Origin: a virus
Length of the DNA stretch: 64,000 nucleotides
IMG/VR virus record: IMGVR_UViG_3300008261_000059
Location: 1-64,000 of that record
Strand: one strand, 5' to 3'
Positions 52,188-59,045 of the stretch are shown here, piece by piece; positions within the stretch are counted from its first letter, which is position 1; the number at the start of each line of letters is the position of its first letter. The notes under the pieces were generated by a model. It made no database searches, was not told where the DNA came from, and was given only the letters and a program-made list of their open reading frames with translations. Position numbers and translations under genes: made by a program.

Positions 52188-52529
52188 CTAAGACTCCAAC
52201 CATTCATAAAACTCAGAAATAGTCGGGAGTTCTTCCCCCTTCTCCATTGCAATTTGACACATTAAATCATACATCTCAATCTCTGCTTCATCAAGTTGTT
52301 GATAAAACTCTTCATTATCTTGTTCTGGTTCATGATAATGATGAACTTCTACAACTTGAGATTCTTGTCGAGAAATTGGTACTTGATTATAGGTGGCAAC
52401 TCTTTTGCCACCTGTCATACTCAATGCTGCAGTTTGAGCATCAACATAGTTGAAACTCCCAGGAACTTTAACAGTCTCATAAATTCCAGTTTGAGTAACA
52501 ATCTGTATCTCCCATTCCCAATCTGACAT
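52188..52529 (-). CDS. conserved hypothetical protein, 113 aa
   Basis: The product begins SDWEWEIQIVTQTGIYETVK and continues GSFNYVDAQTAALSMTGGKR, a beta-alpha module I have seen in cyanophages. The C-terminal half is acidic and helical (EEFYQQLDEAEIEMYDLM). The ATG at 52529 overlaps the preceding stop as TGATG. Function unknown. Confidence 0.7.
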   Translation of the reverse strand: MSDWEWEIQIVTQTGIYETVKVPGSFNYVDAQTAALSMTGGKRVATYNQVPISRQESQVVEVHHYHEPEQDNEEFYQQLDEAEIEMYDLMCQIAMEKGEELPTISEFYEWLES

Positions 52530-52663
52530 CAAATAAACTCCGCAAGGTAATAATCAACAGTTACTTCGAGTTCTGCTGCTTTCCTTTCAATTTCCATTGC
52601 ATACTCATCTGCAAACTCATCGGAGTTATCATTACAAAAGAGGTCAAGAGTAGATTCATGCAT
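52529..52663 (-). CDS. hypothetical acidic protein, 44 aa
   Basis: I choose the ATG at 52663; the longer frame begins at a TTG. The product begins HESTLDLFCNDNSDEFADEY and ends AAELEVTVDYYLAEFI. It overlaps the 32-aa membrane protein gene by eight bases. Confidence 0.55.
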   Translation of the reverse strand: MHESTLDLFCNDNSDEFADEYAMEIERKAAELEVTVDYYLAEFI

Positions 52664-52754
52664 CGTGTTTATCTTCCGAATTAAGTGAATGAAGGCAATA
52701 ATTAAATCCAAGGGATAACCCCAACAAAACCAAGTAGACTAAAAAATAAGTCAT
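52656..52754 (-). CDS. small membrane protein, 32 aa
   Basis: The frame encodes a hydrophobic helix (TYFLVYLVLLGLSLGFNY) followed by CLHSLNSEDKHDA. The ATG overlaps the preceding stop as TGATG and the stop lies inside the next gene. The coupling on both sides is the main evidence for translation. Confidence 0.55.
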   Translation of the reverse strand: MTYFLVYLVLLGLSLGFNYCLHSLNSEDKHDA

Positions 52755-53134
52755 CAGAACTCAATGGGTTCCAGTGTCGGTTTGGCAAATCCTAACTCAC
52801 TTGGACAAACCTTTACAAACTCATCAGTTCCAGGAACTTGCTTATAGCAGTTCAAAGAACCCTCAAGTTTCTTATTGAGTTCAGGATTGACTTTATCAAC
52901 GTCCACAGACTCATTATATTCATCTGCAGGAGTGCTGTCAACACTCTCAAAGATAATCAGGTTGATACAAGCATCCTTTGCATCTTTGAGAGTCTTAGAA
53001 ACGTGCTGGGGAGTGTCTACAACATCAGCAACAATCCACTTCGATGCAGATGCTTTACGAATGAATCCAACTGTATTAGAATCCTTCTGAACTTCGTAGA
53101 TACCAGCAGACAGACGGGGAAAGGTGATGGTCAT
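52754..53134 (-). CDS. hypothetical protein, 126 aa
   Basis: The product begins TITFPRLSAGIYEVQKDSNT and continues FIRKASASKWIVADVVDTPQ, then a helix (SKTLKDAKDACINLIIFES) and a C-terminal strand region. The first half looks like a small anti-parallel beta domain with one helix. Function unknown. Confidence 0.65.
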   Translation of the reverse strand: MTITFPRLSAGIYEVQKDSNTVGFIRKASASKWIVADVVDTPQHVSKTLKDAKDACINLIIFESVDSTPADEYNESVDVDKVNPELNKKLEGSLNCYKQVPGTDEFVKVCPSELGFAKPTLEPIEF

Positions 53135-53166
53135 AATGAAGTATGATTGATTAAGTTAAGTGTGAA

Positions 53167-53415
53167 TCAGTAGCAGTATTCAGGAAGAATACAGAAAGAA
53201 GCACAGAACTTACGAACCCAGTTCAAGGTATCAGCATAGCAACGGGGTTCAGATACTATTGTGCTCACATTCTTACGAGGATTGTAAGCAACAGCAACAT
53301 ACTTATAGCAATCAGGAGATTCCTCAATCTCTTGAATCCACATCTGATTCACATTACCATCGTGCCAATCCCAACGAGATGTGGTGTAGTTAAAGACGGT
53401 ATTGAGGTCTACCAA
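53167..53415 (-). CDS. hypothetical protein, 82 aa, TTG start
   Basis: The start codon appears to be TTG at 53415, because an AAAGGAG ribosome-binding site lies five bases before it and the next ATG is 24 codons inside. The product contains NYTTSRWDWHDGNVNQMW and SPDCYKYVAVAYNPRKN, and ends with four cysteine-containing residues (FCASFCILPEYCY). It is the first gene after the promoter at 53442. Function unknown. Confidence 0.6.
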   Translation of the reverse strand: MVDLNTVFNYTTSRWDWHDGNVNQMWIQEIEESPDCYKYVAVAYNPRKNVSTIVSEPRCYADTLNWVRKFCASFCILPEYCY

Positions 53416-53441
53416 GTGGTCTCCTTTGCTTGTGTCCCTGT

Positions 53442-53500
53442 ATTATAGGGCATCGGGGGGTGCCACGGGACTTTACAGTGCCACCTCTACAAGTGGCACA
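53442..53500 (-). promoter_or_regulatory. early promoter with 24-bp palindrome
   Basis: The -10 is a perfect TATAAT (53442-53447). The palindrome (53477-53500) has AGTGCCAC/GTGGCACA arms, 29 bases upstream, and overlaps the last codons of the gene at 53473. Confidence 0.75.
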
Positions 53501-53730
53501 TCAGTATCATAAACCGATTCCCTTGATGTCACATATTCCAGTTGATTCCACTGATTGTGATAGCACAGAACAAGAAGGTGGTCTTTCTTATGGAATGAAC
53601 CTCTATTGCAGACCTTATCTTTAACTGCAATTTCTATAGAAATATATTCCTCATCTTTGAAATATACCCATCCTTCCATATGTTTCCATTTTACATAATC
53701 ATTAACTTTGGGATTGTAATGAAATGGCAT
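53473..53730 (-). CDS. conserved cyanophage-type hypothetical protein, 85 aa
   Basis: The product begins PFHYNPKVNDYVKWKHMEGW and continues VYFKDEEYISIEIAVKDK, then HHKKDHLLVLCYHNQWNQLE-like sequence. The whole is a small beta-barrel-like layout of six strands. Such proteins are frequent in T4-like cyanophages as I recall. The 3' end carries the palindrome of the next promoter. Function unknown. Confidence 0.7.
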   Translation of the reverse strand: MPFHYNPKVNDYVKWKHMEGWVYFKDEEYISIEIAVKDKVCNRGSFHKKDHLLVLCYHNQWNQLEYVTSRESVYDTDVPLVEVAL

Positions 53731-53764
53731 TTGGCAATTAAGTAATCTCTTTTAATTTATACAG

Positions 53765-53971
53765 TCATTTGACATTACAATCTGGATGCCAACCTGCTTG
53801 ACGTTCGCACCAAGTTTCAAGAGAATTGCTCGGAGGATGCTTTAGTCTTTCAATTCCTGCTTTTTTATCGTAAGCATCAAACATCTTTTGGTCACGTTTA
53901 ATTAGAAATGCATTCCAACCAAGAATAGCAATGAAAGCAAGAAAGATGTAAGTGGTAGTTTTAGAGTTCAT
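53765..53971 (-). CDS. small single-pass membrane protein, 68 aa
   Basis: After NSKTTT, residues 7-24 form a transmembrane helix (YIFLAFIAILGWNAFLI), followed by a charged region and a Cys-containing end (LETWCERQAGWHPDCNVK). The two C-terminal cysteines could form a disulfide outside the membrane. It overlaps the upstream stop as ATGA. Confidence 0.65.
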   Translation of the reverse strand: MNSKTTTYIFLAFIAILGWNAFLIKRDQKMFDAYDKKAGIERLKHPPSNSLETWCERQAGWHPDCNVK

Positions 53972-54372
53972 TTGTAGAGATAACCTCCTGCCCAGTCGGC
54001 ACGTTGATACATTTCTTGACGAGACTTCTCATCAACAAGATTAAACCTTACACCGTTCTTTGCAGGTGTTTTCCAAGATGCAGACTTATACACATCACCA
54101 GTGTTCAAGTCAACAAATGCGTGAGCACTACGTTGAGGAGTATGCATCACAATTCTTGCATACTTTCTTCCTTTCTCATAAGTGAAAGTATAGATTCCTT
54201 CACCTTCACAGAGTTTATCGATTTGCTCTTGATGCCACTCTTTAGTTTCTGGGTCATCAAGAAACTTTCGGTGACTTTCAATCGCATAATTTTGATAATT
54301 AGTGCGAAGAACATCGCAGTATTGTTGAATCAAATCAAGGATTTGTTCTTGCACTAGAGTTGTGTTGTTCAT
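53968..54372 (-). CDS. conserved hypothetical protein, 134 aa
   Basis: The N-terminal 60 residues are helical (VQEQILDLIQQYCDVLRTNY). The C-terminal part has a conserved core: YARIVMHTPQRSAHAFVDL, then TGDVYKSASWKTPAKNGVRF and a final RADWAGGYLYK. I recall this core as common in cyanophages. Function unknown. Confidence 0.72.
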   Translation of the reverse strand: MNNTTLVQEQILDLIQQYCDVLRTNYQNYAIESHRKFLDDPETKEWHQEQIDKLCEGEGIYTFTYEKGRKYARIVMHTPQRSAHAFVDLNTGDVYKSASWKTPAKNGVRFNLVDEKSRQEMYQRADWAGGYLYK

Positions 54373-54530
54373 CCGTTGTTTAACTCGTTTGTAATGACTT
54401 CAATTCTTTTGATTTTATCAGTGAGTGATTTGATTTTAGCAACTACAAAATCATAATCATCTTGTGTCTTGCCCATCAATGCCTCATCAATTCTTTCAAA
54501 GGCAGCAGCAGTTTGAATTGTTAGTTTCAT
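54369..54530 (-). CDS. small coiled-coil protein, 53 aa
   Basis: The product begins KLTIQTAAAFERIDEALMGK and continues as a heptad helix (VVAKIKSLTDKIKRIEVITN). It is coupled by ATGA to the next gene and by TGATG to the previous one. Confidence 0.65.
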   Translation of the reverse strand: MKLTIQTAAAFERIDEALMGKTQDDYDFVVAKIKSLTDKIKRIEVITNELNNG

Positions 54531-54811
54531 CAATCAGTAAGTCCCACTTCTTCGTAAATTGACATACCTTTACGCATACGAATGTAGTCATCAATCATCT
54601 CACCGACTTGTTCGTAAATGTAGGAAGAACCACCTACATCACACAGCACATCTTCACTGAGAACTTTAGAGAAACGCACTTCATTATCGTTAGCATCAAA
54701 CTCAAAAACATCCTCTTGAGTATATACAAACGCAGCACAACCTGCGTCTTCACCTTGTTGTTCAATCAGTAGGTTGATTGAATCACGGAGTTGGGAAAGG
54801 GTGCGATACAT
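54530..54811 (-). CDS. hypothetical protein, paralogue of the gene at 41033-41329
   Basis: The product has 93 residues: YRTLSQLRDSINLLIEQQG, then AAFVYTQEDVFEFDANDNEV and SEDVLCDVGGSSYIYEQVGE. It shares length, the V-x-YT-x-(D/E)DV motif and the following acidic layout with the 98-aa protein at 41033. Function unknown. Confidence 0.65.
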   Translation of the reverse strand: MYRTLSQLRDSINLLIEQQGEDAGCAAFVYTQEDVFEFDANDNEVRFSKVLSEDVLCDVGGSSYIYEQVGEMIDDYIRMRKGMSIYEEVGLTD

Positions 54812-54813
54812 AA

Positions 54814-54987
54814 TCAGAAAGAAATGTAAGGGTGCTCTGGGTCAAGAACTTGAGTAGTTTCATTGGAGAAATGAAAACCATTCATCGGACAAAACTCATC
54901 ATTGCCAATATCATAGATTGCCACATCCATCTTCAACTGCTCCAGAGTTAGAGTCTGAAGAATCTCCAGAAGATTTTGATAAGTCAT
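54814..54987 (-). CDS. conserved hypothetical protein, 57 aa
   Basis: The product begins TYQNLLEILQTLTLEQLKMD and continues VAIYDIGNDEFCPMNGFHFS, ending PEHPYISF. A helix-strand-strand layout typical of many small cyanophage proteins. The ATG overlaps the preceding stop as TGATG. Confidence 0.7.
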   Translation of the reverse strand: MTYQNLLEILQTLTLEQLKMDVAIYDIGNDEFCPMNGFHFSNETTQVLDPEHPYISF

Positions 54988-55109
54988 CAGATTACTTTAA
55001 GTTTGCGTTTGATGTGTTGAAGTGCTTGTTTTCTTGCTTTAAGTTTGCCTTTGCAAGAACCTTTGGTGTTTTTACGTTTTCCTGAATTGTGTTGCCAATT
55101 CGGTGTCAT
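54987..55109 (-). CDS. small basic protein, 40 aa
   Basis: The predicted transcript from 55133 starts near 55126, so the ATG at 55109 is the first usable start. The product is strongly basic (NSGKRKNTKGSCKGKLKARK, then QALQHIKRKLKVI). GGGGAGGA directly precedes the ATG at short spacing. Probably binds nucleic acid. Confidence 0.55.
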   Translation of the reverse strand: MTPNWQHNSGKRKNTKGSCKGKLKARKQALQHIKRKLKVI

Positions 55110-55132
55110 TCCTCCCCTTTGCTTGTCTCCAT

Positions 55133-55191
55133 AGTATAACACCCCTCCAGGGGTTTGGAGAGGTGTTAGGGACAGTGCTACAAGTGGCACA
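55133..55191 (-). promoter_or_regulatory. early promoter with half-conserved palindrome
   Basis: The -10 is TATACT (55133-55138) preceded by TGT. The slot at 55168-55191, 29 bases upstream, has one perfect GTGGCACA arm and one GGACAG arm. Confidence 0.68.
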
Positions 55192-55195
55192 CTGA

Positions 55196-55360
55196 CTATT
55201 TTTTGAGAGTCTTTGTTTCTAATCCTTTGACAACCATTCCTTTCTTAATCATTTTCATCATTGCTTCTTGTGCCGATTCAAGTTGAAAATAACAAGCAAA
55301 CTTGGTCTCACCCATAAACTCATACTCTACAGTATAGAATTCATTATCAAGTTTAGGCAT
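55196..55360 (-). CDS. hypothetical protein, 54 aa
   Basis: The product begins PKLDNEFYTVEYEFMGETKF and continues CYFQLESAQEAMMKMIKKGM, a beta-beta-alpha layout. The ATG overlaps the last codons of the HNH gene by eight bases. It is the end of the transcript from 55860. Confidence 0.68.
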   Translation of the reverse strand: MPKLDNEFYTVEYEFMGETKFACYFQLESAQEAMMKMIKKGMVVKGLETKTLKK

Positions 55361-55829
55361 AGCAATACTCTTTCCATTCTGGAACGTTTGCTCTATCCAA
55401 TGAGAAAAGCATCTTATTGAATGGTTTTCTTGGAACAGATTGAAGAACTAAATTAGTATCTTCTAGAAGTTTATCACTCTTTCTAGTGTTGCAAGGCATA
55501 CAAGCAACAACGAGATTTTCCCAAGTATCTTGACCACCACGAGAACGTGGAATGATGTGGTCAATGGTTAGTTCCTTTGTTGAACCACAATACTGACATT
55601 TATGACCATCACGTTTATAAATCATTGTTCTTGATGGTTTATTTTGGGAGAGTTTCTCGTATGGCAACTTAATATAATTAACCAAACGGATGACTCTTTT
55701 ACCGAGTGCCTGTGCTTTATTTTTCATAAGCAGCACAATTGCTCTCTTCCAATTAGTGAAGTTAATTGGTTCATAAGATGCGTTTAGAACAAGTATTGTT
55801 TGATTTGGTTCAATTTTTAAGTAGTCCAT
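55353..55829 (-). CDS. HNH endonuclease
   Basis: The protein has 158 residues. The HNH domain occupies about residues 68-120: a zinc ribbon with C78-x2-C81 and C110-x2-C113, the DHI motif at 90-92, and a NTRK segment after the second pair. The N-terminal half (ILVLNASYEPINFTNWKRAI) is the same as in a common cyanobacterial HNH family, so it may be host-derived. It may act in DNA packaging, host DNA breakdown or homing. Its own promoter is at 55860-55889. Confidence 0.85.
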   Translation of the reverse strand: MDYLKIEPNQTILVLNASYEPINFTNWKRAIVLLMKNKAQALGKRVIRLVNYIKLPYEKLSQNKPSRTMIYKRDGHKCQYCGSTKELTIDHIIPRSRGGQDTWENLVVACMPCNTRKSDKLLEDTNLVLQSVPRKPFNKMLFSLDRANVPEWKEYCYA

Positions 55830-55859
55830 CGACCGTTTTGTGAGTTTGTAATTGGGGAG

Positions 55860-55889
55860 ATTCTACCTCCCTTTATATCTAGATGTCAA
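55860..55889 (-). promoter_or_regulatory. sigma70-type promoter of the HNH gene
   Basis: The minus strand has TTGACA (55884-55889), 18 bases, TAGAAT (55860-55865), about 31 bases before the ATG at 55829. The -10 sits in a GGGAG/CTCCC inverted repeat. Confidence 0.6.
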
Positions 55890-56649
55890 AGAATAAATCT
55901 GGATTGCATCCAGTGTTTTGACCAGGATAACCACCAGGATTACAAATCACTCGGCAACCTTCAATCATATAATCAAAAGCATTGTGAGTATGACCGTGAA
56001 CCCAGTATTTGATTTGTGGATGATTTAGAATAAGAGTATCAAGATTACTACAATAAGCACCATTTGCATTCTTTTTGTATTCCTGCGGAATAGATTGATA
56101 ACTCGGTGCGTGGTGACTGATGACAAATACGTTTTCATTCAGTGTTTGTAGTTGATTCAACAGATACTTCTTACTATCCTTGTGAAAGTTGAGAGTATCA
56201 GTTGGATTCAGTTTCCGATACTTCGGAGTGATACGAATAACTTTATAGTCATTCATACACTGTGCTGCTTCCATCATCTCTAGAGCATTTTCATCTCTAA
56301 AGTCTGTCCACAGAGTGAAACCTATAAAGTTCCAGTCTTCAATTTTAACTGTATCATTGTCAAGGATTTGGAAATTATGAGGAAGATGCTCTTTTATCTT
56401 TCTCTTTGCACCTTCATAGTTGTATCCATAGTATTCATGATTTCCAAATACATAAAGAACTTTATCATAGTTCTTACTGCAATCATTCAGGAATCTGTCA
56501 TAGACTGCGTGGATATAACCATCAGTCTTGAAATGCTTGGCATTGAGAATGTCTCCAGCAAGAACTAGAACATCACCTTCACCAACAGGATATACCTGAC
56601 AGGCAGTAAAATGCTCCAGGTGCAAATCACTTAAAACTTTGAGTTTCAT
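55879..56649 (-). CDS. calcineurin-like metallophosphoesterase
   Basis: The protein has 256 residues. The five metal-binding blocks are in order: D8-x-H10 in VLSDLHLEHF, GD in VLVLAGDIL (about 33), GNHE in VFGNHEYYG (69-72), H in FVISHHAPSY (about 185) and GHTH in YWVHGHTHNAFDY (about 225). These proteins hydrolyse phosphate esters, from nucleotides to proteins. The sequence alone does not give the substrate. It follows the tRNA gene by about 16 bases and is probably in the same transcript. Confidence 0.85.
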   Translation of the reverse strand: MKLKVLSDLHLEHFTACQVYPVGEGDVLVLAGDILNAKHFKTDGYIHAVYDRFLNDCSKNYDKVLYVFGNHEYYGYNYEGAKRKIKEHLPHNFQILDNDTVKIEDWNFIGFTLWTDFRDENALEMMEAAQCMNDYKVIRITPKYRKLNPTDTLNFHKDSKKYLLNQLQTLNENVFVISHHAPSYQSIPQEYKKNANGAYCSNLDTLILNHPQIKYWVHGHTHNAFDYMIEGCRVICNPGGYPGQNTGCNPDLFFDI

Positions 56650-56665
56650 AATGAGTAGGAATAAC

Positions 56666-56738
56666 GTTTCAGGAGGGACTCGAACCCCCGACCAACTGCT
56701 TAGAAGGCAGATGCTCTATCCAACTGAGCTACTGAAAC
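56666..56738 (-). tRNA. tRNA-Arg (anticodon UCU)
   Basis: The cloverleaf starts GTTTCAG and ends CTGAAAC, with D-stem GCTC/GAGC, anticodon loop CTTCTAA and a TTCGAGT T-loop. The anticodon is TCT, reading AGA and AGG, which are frequent in this AT-rich genome. The base pair 27-43 is a T-T mismatch. CCA is not encoded. Confidence 0.9.
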
Positions 56739-56822
56739 AAATGCCCTCCTGTTTGTGCATTATTAAGAGGCATGGAGGGGGTGGGACTTATTCAAAGTTT
56801 GGACCTTTGATGCCCGTAAGAA

Positions 56823-57074
56823 TTAACCGTTGAGGACTTGAGATTCAGAATCCTCTGGGTCAAGTTTATTTAGCACAAACTGAATCGGGTTCAATTTCTT
56901 TTGGATTTCACTTTCAATTTCACGGAAAGTGCCAACCAGTGCCTCAAGAAGTTCAGAACCAGTCAAATCTTCATAGTCGCAGTCATCAAAGACGTTTTCT
57001 TGAAAATACTCAACAAGTTGGTCTTGAAGATTTTCAACCATTTGACGAGATGCAGACTTGTTGCGACGTGCCAT
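56823..57074 (-). CDS. hypothetical acidic protein, 83 aa
   Basis: The product begins with a basic ARRNKSASRQMVENLQDQLV and continues with FDDCDYEDLTGSELLEALVG, then a helix (FREIESEIQKKLNPIQFVLN). The LTGSELLEAL segment parallels TGAELLEAL in the 74-aa neighbour, so the two may be related. Function unknown. Confidence 0.65.
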   Translation of the reverse strand: MARRNKSASRQMVENLQDQLVEYFQENVFDDCDYEDLTGSELLEALVGTFREIESEIQKKLNPIQFVLNKLDPEDSESQVLNG

Positions 57075-57113
57075 AATAAAAGTTAGTTGGTTAAGAAATT
57101 AACGAATCAAAAA

Positions 57114-57338
57114 TCAGACGTAAGTTACAGTACCATCAGCATCAGTGAGGGAAACATAACCATCATCTTCAGAATCCACAGGTTCAGAATAGTTCTCAAG
57201 CACAGTGGAATCATAATTATCCAGTGCTTCAAGAAGTTCAGCACCAGTTTCTGCTTTAGTCAGATTGGCAATCAGTTGAGCACCAGCAGGGTTGGTATCA
57301 ACGATTTCAGAAGCAAGTGCAATCAGTTTAGCAGACAT
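57114..57338 (-). CDS. hypothetical acidic protein, 74 aa
   Basis: The product begins SAKLIALASEIVDTNPAGAQ and continues LTKAETGAELLEALDNYDST, ending SLTDADGTVTYV. It shares a TG-x-ELLEAL segment with the adjacent 83-aa protein. Function unknown. Confidence 0.65.
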   Translation of the reverse strand: MSAKLIALASEIVDTNPAGAQLIANLTKAETGAELLEALDNYDSTVLENYSEPVDSEDDGYVSLTDADGTVTYV

Positions 57339-57398
57339 TTAATAAAAAGTCAAGTGAACAAAAAGTGAGTAACTTTAGGGCAAACTCATTCCCCAAAG

Positions 57399-57542
57399 TC
57401 AAGCACCTACAGGATGCTCAACCTCGATTTCATCTTCGTCACCGAGACCAAGTTGAAGATTTACATAATCTTCATAATCAACATGGAGAAACTTTTTAGC
57501 AAAGTCCTCGTAATCATCGTGAAGAATACAAGTGTCAATCAT
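57399..57542 (-). CDS. hypothetical acidic protein, 47 aa
   Basis: The frame has GGAGG seven bases before the ATG at 57542, one of the best ribosome-binding sites in the region. The product begins IDTCILHDDYEDFAKKFLHV and ends EDEIEVEHPVGA. It is the first gene after the promoter at 57571. Confidence 0.65.
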   Translation of the reverse strand: MIDTCILHDDYEDFAKKFLHVDYEDYVNLQLGLGDEDEIEVEHPVGA

Positions 57543-57570
57543 CTTGAAACCTCCTTGACTTGATGAATAC

Positions 57571-57629
57571 ATCATAGCAGATGCAGGGTCGTTTGTAAAG
57601 TGTTATGTGCCAGAAGGATTAGTGGCACA
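57571..57629 (-). promoter_or_regulatory. early promoter with 24-bp palindrome
   Basis: The -10 is TATGAT (57571-57576) preceded by TGC. The palindrome (57606-57629) has TGTGCCAG/GTGGCACA arms, 29 bases upstream. Confidence 0.72.
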
Positions 57630-57636
57630 AGTGGTA

Positions 57637-57810
57637 TCAAACATCATACCATTTCATTTCATTGAAGTGTTCTTGATAGAAGAACTCATCAATTTTGTTA
57701 TCAACAATACTCAAGAGTTGATTGTAATGTTTCATCCCTTGAGTGCAAACAAGTTCAAGAACATCAAAGTTCTTTTGACAATAACCGTAGGTGTCAAGTT
57801 TAAGCATCAT
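57637..57810 (-). CDS. hypothetical protein, 57 aa
   Basis: The ATG at 57810 overlaps the preceding stop as TGATG; a second ATG follows at 57807. The product begins LKLDTYGYCQKNFDVLELVC and ends FFYQEHFNEMKWYDV. Function unknown. Confidence 0.62.
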   Translation of the reverse strand: MMLKLDTYGYCQKNFDVLELVCTQGMKHYNQLLSIVDNKIDEFFYQEHFNEMKWYDV

Positions 57811-58040
57811 CAATAAGACTCGATTTCGGCAAGTTTCTTTTGTTGACGCAGTTCTTTTACAATCATTTGGAGTTCAGAAATGTCTTCATTCAGAATAGTA
57901 AGGTCATCATACATCATTTCTGCTTGATAAGCACTCCTGCACTTTTTGTATTGCTTGGAAAGTTTATCGAACTTTTTCTTTGCTTCCTTGAGGTCTTTTT
58001 CATACTCGGGAAGTGTTTTTTCGAATTGTTGATAATTCAT
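57810..58040 (-). CDS. coiled-coil protein, 76 aa
   Basis: The product begins NYQQFEKTLPEYEKDLKEAK and is a long charged helix with heptad spacing (KKFDKLSKQYKKCRSAYQ, then EDISELQMIVKELRQQKK). Its ATG overlaps the stop of the membrane protein gene as ATGA. Confidence 0.65.
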   Translation of the reverse strand: MNYQQFEKTLPEYEKDLKEAKKKFDKLSKQYKKCRSAYQAEMMYDDLTILNEDISELQMIVKELRQQKKLAEIESY

Positions 58041-58162
58041 TTGAGATAAGGACTAGACCAGTAAGAACGAAAAACGGAATAAACGATAACAACAGTGCTG
58101 ATAACACCAACCAAACCGATAAAGGTAATGGCATCACTTGTAACTGCGTAAGTTTCGGGCAT
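58037..58162 (-). CDS. small single-pass membrane protein, 41 aa
   Basis: GAGG lies three bases before the ATG at 58162, close to the predicted transcript start from 58186. The product has one transmembrane helix (AITFIGLVGVISTVVIVYSV) and a short polar tail. A longer frame (58000-58254) in another register crosses the promoter and is rejected. Confidence 0.65.
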   Translation of the reverse strand: MPETYAVTSDAITFIGLVGVISTVVIVYSVFRSYWSSPYLK

Positions 58163-58185
58163 AACCTCGACTTGTTTACCTTGTA

Positions 58186-58244
58186 ATCATAGCACCTTTG
58201 AGGTGCGGAATCAAGTGAAAATGGACAGTCCAAAAACCGTCCAT
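58186..58244 (-). promoter_or_regulatory. early promoter with a variant palindrome (ATGGAC/GTCCAT)
   Basis: The -10 is TATGAT (58186-58191) preceded by TGC, in the same GGTGCTATGATTAC context as 46913. The slot 29 bases upstream (58221-58244) holds a different inverted repeat with ATGGAC and GTCCAT arms. Confidence 0.65.
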
Positions 58245-58264
58245 CGTTATACATATGTATTCAA

Positions 58265-58555
58265 TCAACCAACCACTTTTTGGTAGGTAATCCGAATATC
58301 TTGTGCGAAATCATCTCGTTTCTGTTGCGTAGTAAGGTTTGCAACTACGAATCGAATAGTTGCATAAACACCCACAACTTGCATCAGGGAATTGAAAACA
58401 GGGATGCTATCAACAATCTCTACAAGTCCATGAAGAAGAACTTGAGAGACAATAACTACAGCAAAGATGCCAGCAGTCAGTCCAACTTTCTTTAGCACAT
58501 CATCAGTCACATTTTCAGTGTAGAAGTCTTTAACAGTGGAAAAATCAAATTGCAT
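58265..58555 (-). CDS. CAAD/CURT1-like two-helix membrane protein
   Basis: The protein has 96 residues from the ATG at 58555. Its layout matches the CAAD domain of cyanobacterial and plastid CURT1 proteins: an amphipathic start (FSTVKDFYTENVTDDVLKKV), a first membrane helix (AGIFAVVIVSQVLLHGLVEI), the DSIPVF turn, a second helix (LMQVVGVYATIRFVVANL), and a charged amphipathic end (QKRDDFAQDIRITYQKVVG). CURT1 proteins bend thylakoid membranes. A phage version could alter host thylakoids during infection; that is inference from the fold, not from any direct match I could test. Confidence 0.55.
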   Translation of the reverse strand: MQFDFSTVKDFYTENVTDDVLKKVGLTAGIFAVVIVSQVLLHGLVEIVDSIPVFNSLMQVVGVYATIRFVVANLTTQQKRDDFAQDIRITYQKVVG

Positions 58556-58571
58556 TGTTTTGGAAAATAAA

Positions 58572-58739
58572 TTACTTGTCAAAAATTTCTAGGAACTTAT
58601 CAATCTCTTCAATCTTTGCAGTATAGTCTGCAACTAGGTCTGCGTGGGGATAATTATAGTATTCTGGTCGTTTCATGCAATCGAGCAAATGTTGCTTAAC
58701 TGCCTTTCTGATTTCACATTCAATTTGTATTCCAGACAT
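58572..58739 (-). CDS. hypothetical protein, 55 aa
   Basis: The product begins SGIQIECEIRKAVKQHLLDC and continues MKRPEYYNYPHADLVADYTA, then KIEEIDKFLEIFDK. It lies directly upstream of the CAAD-like gene in the same operon. Function unknown. Confidence 0.65.
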   Translation of the reverse strand: MSGIQIECEIRKAVKQHLLDCMKRPEYYNYPHADLVADYTAKIEEIDKFLEIFDK

Positions 58740-59045
58740 TTATTCTTCAGTAGGTACTGGTGGAGGAGGAGGTACTGGGGCAATAGGTTTTTGAACAACT
58801 ACTGGTTTTTGTTCAATCTGAGTAGGTGCTACCTGATTGTTGGGAACTACAATTTCCGAAGTTTCAGCAGGAGCAGGGATTGATGTTTGTTCAATTTTCT
58901 GTTCAAGTTGCTCAATCTTTTGGTCCAGAACACTTGGAGGAACTTCCGAATTTGATTGTGCTAATTTCCAACCAGCAGTCGCAGCACCAAAAATACTAGC
59001 AAGTGCTGCAACTACAGAAATAGTAGATTGAAACTTACTCACCAT
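58740..59045 (-). CDS. membrane-anchored proline-rich protein, 101 aa
   Basis: GAGG precedes the ATG at 59045. Residues 6-25 form a membrane helix (STISVVAALASIFGAATAGW), followed by a short coiled coil (LDQKIEQLEQKIEQT) and a proline-rich tail ending in PIAPVPPPPPVPTEE. Most likely the tail faces the periplasm or lumen. It is coupled to the 87-aa gene by a short overlap and neighbours the CAAD-like gene, so both may act at host membranes. Confidence 0.7.
   Translation of the reverse strand: MVSKFQSTISVVAALASIFGAATAGWKLAQSNSEVPPSVLDQKIEQLEQKIEQTSIPAPAETSEIVVPNNQVAPTQIEQKPVVVQKPIAPVPPPPPVPTEE

Noticed and set aside
58000-58254. 84-codon frame with a hydrophobic segment
   Set aside because: It runs across the -10 at 58186-58191, while the 41-aa frame at 58037-58162 starts after the promoter with a good ribosome-binding site and ends in an ATGA overlap.
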